From NCBI GenBank assembly GCA_041911695.1, contig JAYROM010000050.1:1-32998 (forward strand): DNA of 32,998 nucleotides, written 5' to 3'. Below are positions 1 through 6,801 of this stretch, one piece after another (positions within the stretch are counted from its first letter, which is position 1; each line of letters begins with the position of its first letter). The stretch comes from Pseudaeromonas sp041911695. Lineage in GTDB: Bacteria; Pseudomonadota; Gammaproteobacteria; Enterobacterales; Aeromonadaceae. The notes beneath the pieces were generated by a model. It made no database searches. It saw only the letters and a list, made by a program, of their open reading frames with translations, and was not told the origin of the DNA. The position numbers were made by a program, and so were the translations under genes.

Positions 1-103
1 TCACCTGCTTAACGGCTTCGAGTTTGAACTCGTCGGGGTAGCGTTTTGCACTCATTGAAACACCTCTCTTTGCGTTAGTTTATCTAACTGTGAGGTGTCT
101 ACA
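1..103 (-). mobile_element. IS3-family insertion sequence, terminal end with start of OrfA (runs off the left edge)
   Basis: On the minus strand an ATG at 55-53 opens a frame reading MSAKRYPDEFKLEAVKQV, the typical N-terminus of the OrfA (helix-turn-helix) protein of IS3-family transposases. An AGAGAGG ribosome binding site lies just upstream. The sequence from 103 back to 56 would be the IS terminus: it begins TGTAGACACC on the minus strand, and TG...CA ends are usual in IS3 elements. Sequence encoding FlgA starts immediately to the right. Only about 18 codons of OrfA are in the window, so the IS group and the intactness of the transposase cannot be judged. The exact junction, 103 or a few bases either side, is inferred from where FlgA-like sequence begins. 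Confidence 0.8.
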
Positions 104-531
104 AAACCGGTGGCGATTCAGTCTGGGATATATTCGTGCCGGTCCGGGTACGGGTACTCAAACCCTTTGTCACCGTCACCCAACCGGTGACCCGAGACAC
201 AGTGCTCAGCGCGGATTTACTCAAAGTCGACTTCATGGATGACATCATGGTGCGCGGTGATAACTTTACCGACCCCGATGCGCTGGTCGGCAGTCGCACA
301 AAACGTGACCTGCGGCCCGGCCAACCGGTGCGAAAAAACGAAATTTGTGTAGTATGCCGCAACGATACGGTACAAATTGAAGCGGGAACCTCGGTCTTGT
401 CGATCAAAACAGCTGGCAAGGCGTTACAAGATGGCAGCTTCGGTGATCAGATCCGCGTCGAAAATCTGCGCTCCCATCGCCAGATCAGTGCGGTGGTGAC
501 TGCGGTTGGTATCGTTCATGTAGAAATGTGA
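104..531 (+). pseudogene. flgA: flgA 3' fragment, interrupted by the IS (flagellar P-ring assembly chaperone)
   Basis: The open frame continues from the IS junction to the TGA at 529-531 and encodes about 141 residues of the C-terminal part of FlgA. These cover the segment VPVRVRVLKPFVTVTQPV, the SAF-type domain (DTVLSADLL, LVGSRTKRDLRPGQPV) and the final beta-rich region ending VGIVHVEM. FlgA is a periplasmic chaperone for polymerisation of FlgI into the P ring and normally has a signal peptide and an N-terminal domain. Both are absent here because IS sequence replaces them. The remaining frame has no plausible export signal, so the product would not reach the periplasm. The gene lies just upstream of flgMN, its usual place. 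The N-terminal half may lie beyond the IS, outside this window. Confidence 0.88.
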
Positions 532-550
532 AGTGCTGCGCTCTTTTTTC

Positions 551-577
551 TAAAGTTCTGCCACCGATGGCCGATAG
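551..577 (+). promoter_or_regulatory. sigma-28 (FliA) promoter of flgMN
   Basis: TAAAGTTC at 551-558 and GCCGATAG at 570-577 match the flagellar sigma-28 consensus TAAAGTTT-N11-GCCGATAA with exact spacing (TAAA, 15 bases, GCCGATA). It lies 40 bases upstream of the flgM start and downstream of the IS, so flgMN should still be transcribed although flgA is broken. Confidence 0.85.
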
Positions 578-617
578 ACTGTTCAGAAGCAACGCAAGCA
601 CAAAAAGGTAGCTCATC

Positions 618-956
618 ATGGCCATCAACAACGTCAACAACCTGGTGAACAATGCCTCCACTAAACTGGCAACCCCGACACAGGGTAATACCAGTGGAAG
701 CAGTGCCACTGCCGCGGTCTCTTCTGAAGAAACCCTCAGCAAGGCAACGGTCCGCCAGGATGCCGTCGTGCTGACGGACCAAGCCCAATCGCTGAGTAAA
801 TTGCAGCAGAAGGTCAAGGATGCACCCGGTTTCAACCAGAGTAAGGTCGAATCGCTAAAGGCCGCCATCGAACGCGGTGAATATAAGGTCGACAGCGAAC
901 GACTGGCCAAGAAGATGGTCTCTCTGGAGTCGGAGCTGGGGCCACTTTATAAATGA
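618..956 (+). CDS. flgM: FlgM, anti-sigma-28 factor
   Basis: A 112-residue acidic/polar protein with the FlgM layout: a flexible Ser/Thr/Ala-rich N-terminal half (about 1-50), then helical segments containing TDQAQSLSKLQQKV and SKVESLKAAIERGEYKVDSE, the signature region that binds FliA. FlgM holds sigma-28 inactive until the hook-basal body is finished, and is then exported. The start follows AAAAAGGTAG. The gene has its own sigma-28 promoter at 551-577, giving the expected autoregulatory loop. Its stop overlaps the flgN start (ATGA). The length is slightly above the enteric protein (about 97 residues) and typical of polar-flagellated relatives. Confidence 0.93.
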   Translation: MAINNVNNLVNNASTKLATPTQGNTSGSSATAAVSSEETLSKATVRQDAVVLTDQAQSLSKLQQKVKDAPGFNQSKVESLKAAIERGEYKVDSERLAKKMVSLESELGPLYK

Positions 957-1372
957 TGAGCCTTCCCGAGCTACTGCAGTCGCAAGACGTGCTTCTGGAT
1001 AATTTACTGGCGCTGTTGCAACAGGAGAAAGAGCTGTTGCAGCAGCGTCAGGCGTTGGCACTCCCTGATCTGGCCAAAACCAAACAGCAACTGCTCGAAC
1101 AGCTGCAATATCAGGATCACTGTATTGCTGAACACGCCGAGCGCGAACGGCTCACCACCGATCTGCAAGCGCCACGAGAAGCCTTGGTGCACAAGTTGCA
1201 GCAGTGCCACGAACGTAACGAAGTGAATGGCAAACTGATTGAAATGAGCTTGACCGCCAACCGCCGGTTAGCCACCGTTCTGACCCAAGTGCGTGACCGC
1301 AACAGCCTGACCTACGATCAACGCGGTACGCCACATGCGGCCGGTGGTCTGAATCTAAACATCAAAGCCTGA
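953..1372 (+). CDS. flgN: FlgN, export chaperone for hook-filament junction proteins
   Basis: A 139-residue, strongly helical, Gln/Leu/Glu-rich protein. The N-terminal coiled coil contains LLQQEKELLQQRQALALPDL, and the tail (SLTYDQRGTPH, GGLNLNIKA) is characteristic of FlgN in Vibrio and Aeromonas. FlgN binds unfolded FlgK and FlgL in the cytosol and escorts them to the flagellar type III export gate. It overlaps flgM by four bases (ATGA), indicating translational coupling. Two ATG codons in a row (953 and 956) are possible starts. It ends facing flgP, so transcription of flgMN and flgOP converges in the gap 1373-1500. Confidence 0.9.
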   Translation: MMSLPELLQSQDVLLDNLLALLQQEKELLQQRQALALPDLAKTKQQLLEQLQYQDHCIAEHAERERLTTDLQAPREALVHKLQQCHERNEVNGKLIEMSLTANRRLATVLTQVRDRNSLTYDQRGTPHAAGGLNLNIKA

Positions 1373-1455
1373 CCCGACATTTGGGTTTTCACGTTAGCCC
1401 ACGCCGGTAACGCGCTCCCTCACCCCGTGAACGCGAGTTCAGACCACGCCAGCCA

Positions 1456-1474
1456 AGCGGCAAGCCTTGCCGCT
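1456..1474. repeat. Short palindrome between flgN and flgP
   Basis: AGCGGCAAGCCTTGCCGCT folds into a 7-bp GC-rich stem with a 5-base loop in the convergent gap. There is no T-run on either side, so it may be a weak terminator or an RNA-end stabiliser rather than a classical terminator. The rest of 1373-1500 shows no gene. Confidence 0.4.
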
Positions 1475-1500
1475 TGCCGCCTGCTGAGAGCATCGCGCGT

Positions 1501-1935
1501 CTAGAACGCACCTTGCAGCTTGTACAGGTCGTACAAGGTACGGGTATCCAACTCCAACTCGGTGGCATACATGTTATCCAGCGGATAACTACGCACCACA
1601 CGTGCACCGCGCACAACGCCATCCACCGACGCCTGCATACTGTTGCTGGTTTGCACCGCATCACGCAAGGTGGTGCCTGCCTGCAGCGACTGGCCATAAA
1701 CCTGTTCAGTCATCTCGCGATAGGCATCCAGTTTCGAGGCACGCAAGGCCTGCAGCACCTTTTCTGCCTTACTCGGGCCCGGTTGAACATCCACAATGGC
1801 ATAGCCAATGGCACGCAATACCGGGAAGTGATCCGGCTTGGGCACATCATAACGGGTCACCGTGGTCGAGGATGAGCATCCGGCCAGTAACAACACCGCC
1901 AGCCATCCCGTCATCAGCTTGCGCAGATTGCGCAT
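1501..1935 (-). CDS. flgP: FlgP, flagellar outer-membrane lipoprotein (LPP20 family)
   Basis: A 144-residue lipoprotein. Its signal peptide MRNLRKLMTGWLAVLLLAGC has a lipobox LAGC with Cys20 as the lipidated residue, followed by the LPP20-like alpha/beta domain (AIGYAIVDVQPGPSKAEK, ASKLDAYREMTEQVYG, VVRGARVVRSYPLDN). In Vibrio cholerae FlgP is an outer-membrane lipoprotein needed for motility and is encoded with flgO. The gene follows flgO by 11 bases on the same strand and so shares its sigma-28 promoter at 2598-2624. The assignment rests on family resemblance plus the flgT/flgO/flgP neighbourhood. Confidence 0.88.
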   Translation of the reverse strand: MRNLRKLMTGWLAVLLLAGCSSSTTVTRYDVPKPDHFPVLRAIGYAIVDVQPGPSKAEKVLQALRASKLDAYREMTEQVYGQSLQAGTTLRDAVQTSNSMQASVDGVVRGARVVRSYPLDNMYATELELDTRTLYDLYKLQGAF

Positions 1936-1946
1936 GGTCTCACCTC

Positions 1947-2561
1947 TTAATGCGTCAGATTGACCGAGTTGTTGTAGTCACCGTATTCGCCACGCACCAG
2001 CATGCCACGTGTAATGGTCACCGCACGGCCACTATCTAGGCTGCCGTTCAGCATACTGGCCGGGACAAAGCCCTGAGCCGTCGCCTCGACCATATGCGTT
2101 TTCAAGCTCACGATACGGGCATTGATAATGATCCCTTCGGCGTTGCGTGACAGCGTCCCCGTGAGCACCCGGGAGACCGGCACCCGCTTGGCCAACTCGG
2201 TCCAGTCACGGCTGAAGACAAAATCCCCCTCCGGCGTCACCTTGATGCTACCAGTCAGCTTATAGTCGAAGACAATCTCGCCGCGCCGATGCAACTCGTG
2301 AATAAAATCTTCCGCCATCTGCTGCCCAAGCCAGTTGGTCGACTCCAACGTGCCCAGATTCACAAACGATGTCACCGCAATGGCCGACAACGGACGGCCC
2401 CCCGCCAGCTTGGTCTGGAACAGACGATCCGCCATGTCCGACACCATCCGGTTCAATTCCATTCCGGCACTGCCTCCCGAGGGGGCGACTCGTGTTGATG
2501 GTGTCGGCGCACAACCGGCCAGACACAGCATCATACACAGCCCCAACACTGTCATTTTCAT
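1947..2561 (-). CDS. flgO: FlgO, flagellar outer-membrane lipoprotein
   Basis: A 204-residue lipoprotein with signal peptide MKMTVLGLCMMLCLAGC and lipobox LAGC (Cys17). The mature part has the FlgO domain: MVSDMADRLFQTKL, IAVTSFVNLGTLESTNWLGQ, MAEDFIHELHRRGEIVFDY, then a beta-rich region (RVLTGTLSRNAEGIIINARI) and GRAVTITRGMLVRGEYGDYN. FlgO is an outer-membrane protein required for efficient motility in Vibrio and is made with FlgP. The ATG is preceded by GGAG with suitable spacing. Its sigma-28 promoter lies 37 bases upstream. It is divergent from flgT, as in Vibrio. Confidence 0.9.
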   Translation of the reverse strand: MKMTVLGLCMMLCLAGCAPTPSTRVAPSGGSAGMELNRMVSDMADRLFQTKLAGGRPLSAIAVTSFVNLGTLESTNWLGQQMAEDFIHELHRRGEIVFDYKLTGSIKVTPEGDFVFSRDWTELAKRVPVSRVLTGTLSRNAEGIIINARIVSLKTHMVEATAQGFVPASMLNGSLDSGRAVTITRGMLVRGEYGDYNNSVNLTH

Positions 2562-2597
2562 GGGTTACTCCAATCGGCTTTTTCCGGCGATACCCCA

Positions 2598-2624
2598 TTA
2601 TCGGCCAGACCATGCATTCCTTAA
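2598..2624 (-). promoter_or_regulatory. sigma-28 (FliA) promoter of flgO-flgP
   Basis: On the minus strand TTAA (2624-2621), 15 bases, then a perfect GCCGATAA (2605-2598). This matches the sigma-28 consensus TAAA-N15-GCCGATAA at 11 of 12 positions. It is correctly placed to transcribe flgO. Confidence 0.8.
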
Positions 2625-2649
2625 GCCCGAATTGCAGCCATCGAGCAGC

Positions 2650-2664
2650 GGCACACTATTTGCA
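2650..2664 (+). promoter_or_regulatory. sigma-54 (RpoN) promoter of flgT
   Basis: GGCAC (2650-2654), 5 bases, then TTGCA (2660-2664) gives the invariant GG-N10-GC spacing of sigma-54 -24/-12 elements. The flgT ATG is 34 bases downstream. An activator of the FlrC type is expected but its site is not visible by eye. Confidence 0.75.
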
Positions 2665-2697
2665 GACTACCGATAAACTACCTGCAAGATAGATACC

Positions 2698-3855
2698 ATG
2701 AAACGATTGCCGCTCCTGATGCTGTTGCTGCTGGCACTGCCGGCCCACGCCGAATGGTTTATCACCTGGGGACAAGCGCCGGTGATTGACGGTGAAACCG
2801 ATGCTGCTCGGGAACAGGCCATCGAAGATGCCCTGCGCCAAGCCATGCTACAGGCCGGCGCCTCAGTATCCAGTATACAATCCCTGCACAACGGCAAGCT
2901 GGCCCATGATCGGTTTCAGATCCGCAGCAATAGCGAGATCCGTCAATACACCTTGCTGGAAGAGCGCCGGAACGCCGAGAAAATACAGGTGCGGGTGCGG
3001 GCTTATGTGGTCGCCGAACAGAGTCGCTGCAGTGGTGGCCTGTATGCCAAGAGCATCAGTCTGATCCGATTTCGAGTCACCAACCCAGACCAGGCCAGTT
3101 ATGGCCAGTTGAGTGACCTGCATCGTGAATTAACGCGTCAACTGTTTAACCGCCTGGCTGGCCAACGTCAGAATTTTGTCACCCAAACCTGGCTGGATGC
3201 CAATCTGGGGCTGGATCCGTCGCGCCAATCACCAGGTGACAGCCGCGACAGTGGCCAGCTGCAAGCGCTGGCCAGCCAGACTGACAGTCAATATCTGGTG
3301 TTTGGCCAGATTGACGATCTCGCCGTCCGTGACGCACAGGGGAATGTCCTGACCGCCTGGTTACGTGATCCGATCCGTCAGTTTGGCCTGCGTATCTACC
3401 TGTTTGACGGTCTGACCGGCGAGTTAGTGGACCAGGGGCACTACCAAACCCAGGCGCCTTGGTCCTTTGCAGCTGATGCCTTGGTAGATGTGCATAGCCA
3501 GAGATTCTGGCAATCGGCCTGGGGTCAGGAGGTCAGCCGGCAACTGGATCGGGTGGCACTTGACCTGCAAGGCAAGCTGCAATGCAGCAAACCCACCGCA
3601 CGCATCATCCGGGTTGAGGGCGATAAGTACCATATCAACTTGGGCAAGCGGTATGGCATCAAGGTAGGTGACCGTTTCTATATCGAGCAAAAAGCCAATT
3701 TCCAGGATGACAACGGCCGAGAGCGGATTGTGCGCCAACCAACGCTGCGCAGCATGGAGGTCAAGCAGGTATTCGAGGATAACGCCATCATGAGCCCGGG
3801 CGGTGGTTACGCACCCGCCAATATCCAGCGCGGAGATCTCGCGGTACTGGAGTAA
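2698..3855 (+). CDS. flgT: FlgT, flagellar H-ring protein
   Basis: A 385-residue periplasmic protein. The signal peptide is MKRLPLLMLLLLALPAHA, with cleavage before Glu19. An N-terminal domain (AREQAIEDALRQAMLQAG, a segment typical of FlgT-N), a middle alpha/beta region (about 110-270) and a C-terminal beta-rich domain (VEGDKYHINLGKRYGIKVGD) follow, matching the three-domain FlgT of Vibrio. FlgT builds the H ring around the LP ring of Na+-driven polar flagella and helps MotX/MotY stator assembly. The length is close to the family norm. A sigma-54 promoter precedes it. It is divergent from flgOP. Confidence 0.92.
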   Translation: MKRLPLLMLLLLALPAHAEWFITWGQAPVIDGETDAAREQAIEDALRQAMLQAGASVSSIQSLHNGKLAHDRFQIRSNSEIRQYTLLEERRNAEKIQVRVRAYVVAEQSRCSGGLYAKSISLIRFRVTNPDQASYGQLSDLHRELTRQLFNRLAGQRQNFVTQTWLDANLGLDPSRQSPGDSRDSGQLQALASQTDSQYLVFGQIDDLAVRDAQGNVLTAWLRDPIRQFGLRIYLFDGLTGELVDQGHYQTQAPWSFAADALVDVHSQRFWQSAWGQEVSRQLDRVALDLQGKLQCSKPTARIIRVEGDKYHINLGKRYGIKVGDRFYIEQKANFQDDNGRERIVRQPTLRSMEVKQVFEDNAIMSPGGGYAPANIQRGDLAVLE

Positions 3856-3890
3856 ATCCAGCCATCCGGCGAAGTTGGTATCAGGCGGCA

Positions 3891-3919
3891 CTGGCAATGC
3901 CGGGATCGTCTGCTATAAT
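3891..3919 (+). promoter_or_regulatory. Promoter of tRNA-Arg
   Basis: CTGGCA (3891-3896) and a perfect TATAAT (3914-3919) are 17 bases apart. A GC-rich discriminator (CGCCGGCC) follows, as is usual for stringently controlled stable-RNA promoters. Confidence 0.75.
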
Positions 3920-3940
3920 TCGCCGGCCCTGACGGGCACT

Positions 3941-4015
3941 GTCCTCATAGTTCAACGGATAGAACAAGCCCCTCCTAAGGGCTAGATGCAGGTTCGATTC
4001 CTGCTGGGGACGCCA
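3941..4015 (+). tRNA. tRNA-Arg (anticodon CCT, reads AGG)
   Basis: A complete cloverleaf can be drawn. The acceptor stem GTCCTCA pairs with TGGGGAC at 4005-4011, the D-arm contains AGTTCAACGGAT, the anticodon stem AGCCC/GGGCT encloses CTCCTAA with anticodon CCT, and the T-arm CAGGTTCGATTCCTG is followed by discriminator G and an encoded CCA. It has its own strong promoter and stands alone. No clear terminator is seen immediately downstream. Confidence 0.96.
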
Positions 4016-4202
4016 TCCAACCTGTAACCCCACATCACACGCCCCACTCGCCGCAACCAAATTAATCATCTTATTGATAAATAAGTATTTAAGTTTTTTG
4101 AGTACGCGGCTTACCACGCCGATTTTTCGTCCAGCGACCGTCCTACAGGGGTACATTTCGGGGTACAACCACCCAGCCAGCCGGTGATATCCGTTCGTCG
4201 TT
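4016..4202. other. AT-rich gap after tRNA-Arg; possible remnant of an integrated element
   Basis: No convincing gene is seen between the tRNA and the terminator at 4203. The segment 4061-4105 is markedly AT-richer than its surroundings and includes the inverted repeat CTTATT-GATA-AATAAG (4070-4085). GGGGTACA occurs twice, 12 bases apart (4148-4155 and 4160-4167). Tandem G-rich GTACA/GTATA motifs of this kind are familiar to me beside integrase genes of tRNA-borne islands, so this may be a leftover of an excised or eroded element. No integrase frame and no second copy of the tRNA 3' end is present. Confidence 0.35.
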
Positions 4203-4234
4203 AAAAAAAAGCCCCGCCAGCAAGCTGGCAGGGC
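4203..4234 (-). terminator. Rho-independent terminator of the exported Cys-domain protein gene
   Basis: On the minus strand GCCC-T-GCCAGC, a TT loop, then GCTGGC-G-GGGC forms a strong stem followed by eight T residues. It lies 33 bases beyond the stop of the gene at 4268-4900. Confidence 0.9.
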
Positions 4235-4267
4235 AACATCAGGTCAGTAGCAGTGTGCGTGTGCAGA

Positions 4268-4900
4268 TCAGTTCTTGTCCACACCCACCAGATGGCCATC
4301 AGCACCGAAGGTGCAGGCGAAGGTGGTCACGTCACTGCCTTGCTGCGGGTACTGACCGAAAACGGTATACATATCGTGATCACGCTCAACCGGCATGGTC
4401 AGGATGTCCTGCGGACGCTGGCCAAACTTGCCGGCGGCAGCTCCCTTGCAGTAACGCCCCATATCATTCATCTGCACGCGTTCGCCACCCTGGGCGGCAT
4501 CATCATTACGACGGCTATAGCGGTTAGCGGATTGATGACGGCTGTATGAGGCATTGTCGTCGCGGTCGTCGCCGCGATAACGGTCACTGTTATCATCACG
4601 ACGTTGATAGCGATTCTCGTCATTGTTGCGACCGTCATGGCGGCACTCACGACGCGGCGCGTCATGGATCTCGTCAATCTTGTTATCGCGGAAGACCACC
4701 AGAACACAGTTGTCCTCGTTCTCGTTCCACCAGTACTGTGCATGGTCGGTACGCGAGTTGCCCACCTTTTCAAAACCGCGGCTGGACAGCTCCTGTTTGC
4801 CCCAGTGGGCATCCTGATAAAGCAGATCATTCAGGTCAGCCGCTGTGGCCGCCGTGGTCATACCGGCCAGCGCCAGCGCCAGAAAAGTAGTTCGGTTCAT
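4268..4900 (-). CDS. Exported protein with Cys-pair domain, Arg/Asp/Asn-rich linker and C-terminal Cys domain (function unknown)
   Basis: I do not recognise a named family for this 210-residue protein. It has a clear Sec signal peptide (MNRTTFLALALAGMTTAATAA). Residues about 25-86 form a small domain with R41-G42-F43, YWWN (56-59), C65-V66, I78-H79 and C86. Residues 87-143 are a low-complexity linker dominated by Arg, Asp, Asn and Tyr. Residues 147-208 form a second unit with C151 and C196 (GRYCKGAAAGKFG, FACTFGADGHLVGV) that looks like a small periplasmic beta-domain. The two Cys pairs suggest one disulfide per domain. The first domain resembles the C-terminal domain of the lipoprotein encoded just upstream (5035-5436), so the two genes are probably duplicates that diverged. 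A strong terminator follows. Confidence 0.8.
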   Translation of the reverse strand: MNRTTFLALALAGMTTAATAADLNDLLYQDAHWGKQELSSRGFEKVGNSRTDHAQYWWNENEDNCVLVVFRDNKIDEIHDAPRRECRHDGRNNDENRYQRRDDNSDRYRGDDRDDNASYSRHQSANRYSRRNDDAAQGGERVQMNDMGRYCKGAAAGKFGQRPQDILTMPVERDHDMYTVFGQYPQQGSDVTTFACTFGADGHLVGVDKN

Positions 4901-5034
4901 CTTTTATTCTCTCGGGATAAGTCACCAGCGACCACGAATCAAACAAAGGCAGTGGTCGAGGTAACGCAGGATACAGTGATGCGAGAAATAGTTGGCTGCC
5001 ACAGGGTCACCGCTGACAGCCCGACACGACGGGA

Positions 5035-5436
5035 TTAGCTGCAGTGACGATTGTTCACGCTGTGCATATCTTCGATGCTGCCGCGGACCGACTTCATCTG
5101 TACGCATTCGCCTGAAGAGCTGTTGTACCAGACGGTATAGGAGGAGTGGCTACCGTGGTCATTCTGCCAGCCATCGACCATATAGAAGCCGCGACGCTCC
5201 ATCCGGTTGCTGGCATCCTGTTCGTTCATGCCATCCAGATTACTGTTGCGGTCAGCGTTGTCATCGTTGTGATCTTTGTGATGATGCTTGGCGTAATTGT
5301 GCGCCACCAGGCCGGCACCCACCACGGCTGCACCGGTCAGGAACGGATGGTCAGCCGCAGTTTGACAACCAGTCAGTACCAGTGCGCTACCCAGACCAAC
5401 AACCACCAGCAACTTGCTTACATTGTGCTTAGCCAT
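5035..5436 (-). CDS. Small lipoprotein with the same Cys-pair domain (function unknown)
   Basis: A 133-residue protein with a lipoprotein signal (LVLTGC, Cys24), then a short Gly/Ala segment (FLTGAAVVGAGLVAHNYA) and a His/Asp/Asn-rich stretch (about 46-66). A C-terminal domain follows with R82-G83-F84, Y100, W103, N105, C111-V112, M124-H125 and C132. The RGF, CV and H-x6-C spacing matches residues 41-86 of the neighbouring protein (4268-4900). In both, the His lies seven residues before the second Cys. The ATG has an AAGGAG site ten bases upstream. The 134-base gap to the downstream gene has no terminator, so the pair may be co-transcribed. The His-rich segment hints at metal binding, but this is only a guess. 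Confidence 0.8.
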   Translation of the reverse strand: MAKHNVSKLLVVVGLGSALVLTGCQTAADHPFLTGAAVVGAGLVAHNYAKHHHKDHNDDNADRNSNLDGMNEQDASNRMERRGFYMVDGWQNDHGSHSSYTVWYNSSSGECVQMKSVRGSIEDMHSVNNRHCS

Positions 5437-5639
5437 ATCTTGACGACTCCTTGATGAATCACGATCCCGGAAACGCTCCGGTGTATGTCCAGCAGAGTAG
5501 CCAAACCAACCTCAACGCCTGTTCAACCGAATTTGCGCAACACCCGCCAAGCTATCGGGAACATAAACGCCATCAAAACAAGCCTGATAATCGGATCGCT
5601 GAGCGCCACACCGACCAAGTCTTCGCACGGATGGCGACA

Positions 5640-5667
5640 GAAAAAGGCCCGCATCACTGCGGGCCTT
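5640..5667 (-). terminator. Rho-independent terminator of perM
   Basis: On the minus strand AAGGCCCGCA, loop GTGA, TGCGGGCCTT and a short T-run (TTTTT) lie about 40 bases after the perM stop. The region 5437-5639 contains no gene I can support and should hold the promoter of the lipoprotein gene. Confidence 0.85.
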
Positions 5668-5706
5668 GACTGCGCGTTAGCGCATGGGAAAGGGATAAAC
5701 GGTCGC

Positions 5707-6801
5707 TTAGGAGGATTTCGGCACTGAGGCAGCGGTGCTGCTGGCGGTGACCGGACGGCTGTTCGGCCAGACATTGATCACCGCCTTGACCAAGGTAGCC
5801 AGCGGGATGGCAAAGAACACCCCCCAGAAGCCCCACAAGCCACCGAAAATCAGCACCGCAATGATAATGGCGATCGGGTGCAGATTCATGGCTTCGGAAA
5901 ACAGTAGCGGCACCAGCAAGTTAGCGTCCAGGGCCTGCACCACAAAATAGGCGAGCAGCAGCCAGGCGAAGTCCGGGGTCAGTCCCCACTGGAATAACGC
6001 GACCACCACCACAGGAACCGTGATCATGACCGCCCCTACGTACGGGATCAGGACCGATAATCCCACCCCGACCCCGAGCAGCAACGCATAGTTGATCCCC
6101 ATCAGATAGAAGATGAAATAGTTGACCAGGCTGACCACCAGAATATGTACCAGCTTGCCGCGGATGTAATTGATGATCTGCTCGTTCATCTCCAGCCAGA
6201 CCTGACGGGCCAATGCCCGGTTGGTCGGCAAGAAGCGGTGCAACACCGCCAGCATGCGCACCTTGTCCTTCAACATAAAGAACATCATTAACGGCACCAG
6301 AAACAGGTAGACCATCACCGAGACCAGGCTGATCAACGAACTGAACGAAGCAGAGACGATTAACTCACCCAATGAGAGCAGACGATTCTGCGCAGTATTG
6401 AGCAGGGTTTCGGCTAGGCTGACATCCATCAACTCCGGATAATGTTCAGGTAGCAACAGCAGGTTGGCCTTCAGCCGCGCCATCATCGCTGGCGCCTCGC
6501 GCGCTAGATTGATCCCCTGGCGAATGATACTGGGCAGCAGGCCAGTTAACAGCAGCAGCATCACCCCGACAAACAGCAACAAGGTCAGGGTACTGGCCAC
6601 GGAGCGGCTTAACCCCATCCGCTCCAGACGTTGAACCGGCCACTCCAGCAGGTAGGCCAGCACCACCGCAACCAGAATGGGGCCGATCAAATCGCCAAAG
6701 AAATAGATAACCAGAAAACCACCGAGCAACATCATGAACAGGGTGACAGCATCCGGATCGGAGAACCGTCGCCGGTACCAACCGACAAACAGGTTAAACA
6801 T
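5707..6801 (-). CDS. perM: PerM-type AI-2E transporter family inner-membrane protein
   Basis: A 364-residue polytopic membrane protein of the AI-2E transporter (UPF0118) family. Hydrophobic segments lie near residues 20-50 and 65-90, with others around 150-175 and 210-310. The central soluble loop contains ARLKANLLLLPEHYPELMD, and the conserved C-terminal regions include GVGVGLSVLIPYVGAV and HPIAIIIAVLIFGGLWG. E. coli PerM has the same neighbours (bepA and yfgD), but its substrate is not established; some relatives act as exporters or as Na+/H+ antiporters. The start is supported by AGGAAGG three bases upstream. It is divergent from bepA. Confidence 0.88.
   Translation of the reverse strand: MFNLFVGWYRRRFSDPDAVTLFMMLLGGFLVIYFFGDLIGPILVAVVLAYLLEWPVQRLERMGLSRSVASTLTLLLFVGVMLLLLTGLLPSIIRQGINLAREAPAMMARLKANLLLLPEHYPELMDVSLAETLLNTAQNRLLSLGELIVSASFSSLISLVSVMVYLFLVPLMMFFMLKDKVRMLAVLHRFLPTNRALARQVWLEMNEQIINYIRGKLVHILVVSLVNYFIFYLMGINYALLLGVGVGLSVLIPYVGAVMITVPVVVVALFQWGLTPDFAWLLLAYFVVQALDANLLVPLLFSEAMNLHPIAIIIAVLIFGGLWGFWGVFFAIPLATLVKAVINVWPNSRPVTASSTAASVPKSS

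Noticed and set aside
3881..4168. A 95-codon open frame on the minus strand over the tRNA
   Set aside because: Half of it is the antisense translation of tRNA-Arg, a well-known false gene pattern. The remaining part shows no integrase motif.
5523..5774. An 83-codon frame on the minus strand ending in a hydrophobic segment
   Set aside because: It runs through the perM C-terminus in another frame and through the perM terminator. The hydrophobic tail alone is not enough to support a gene.
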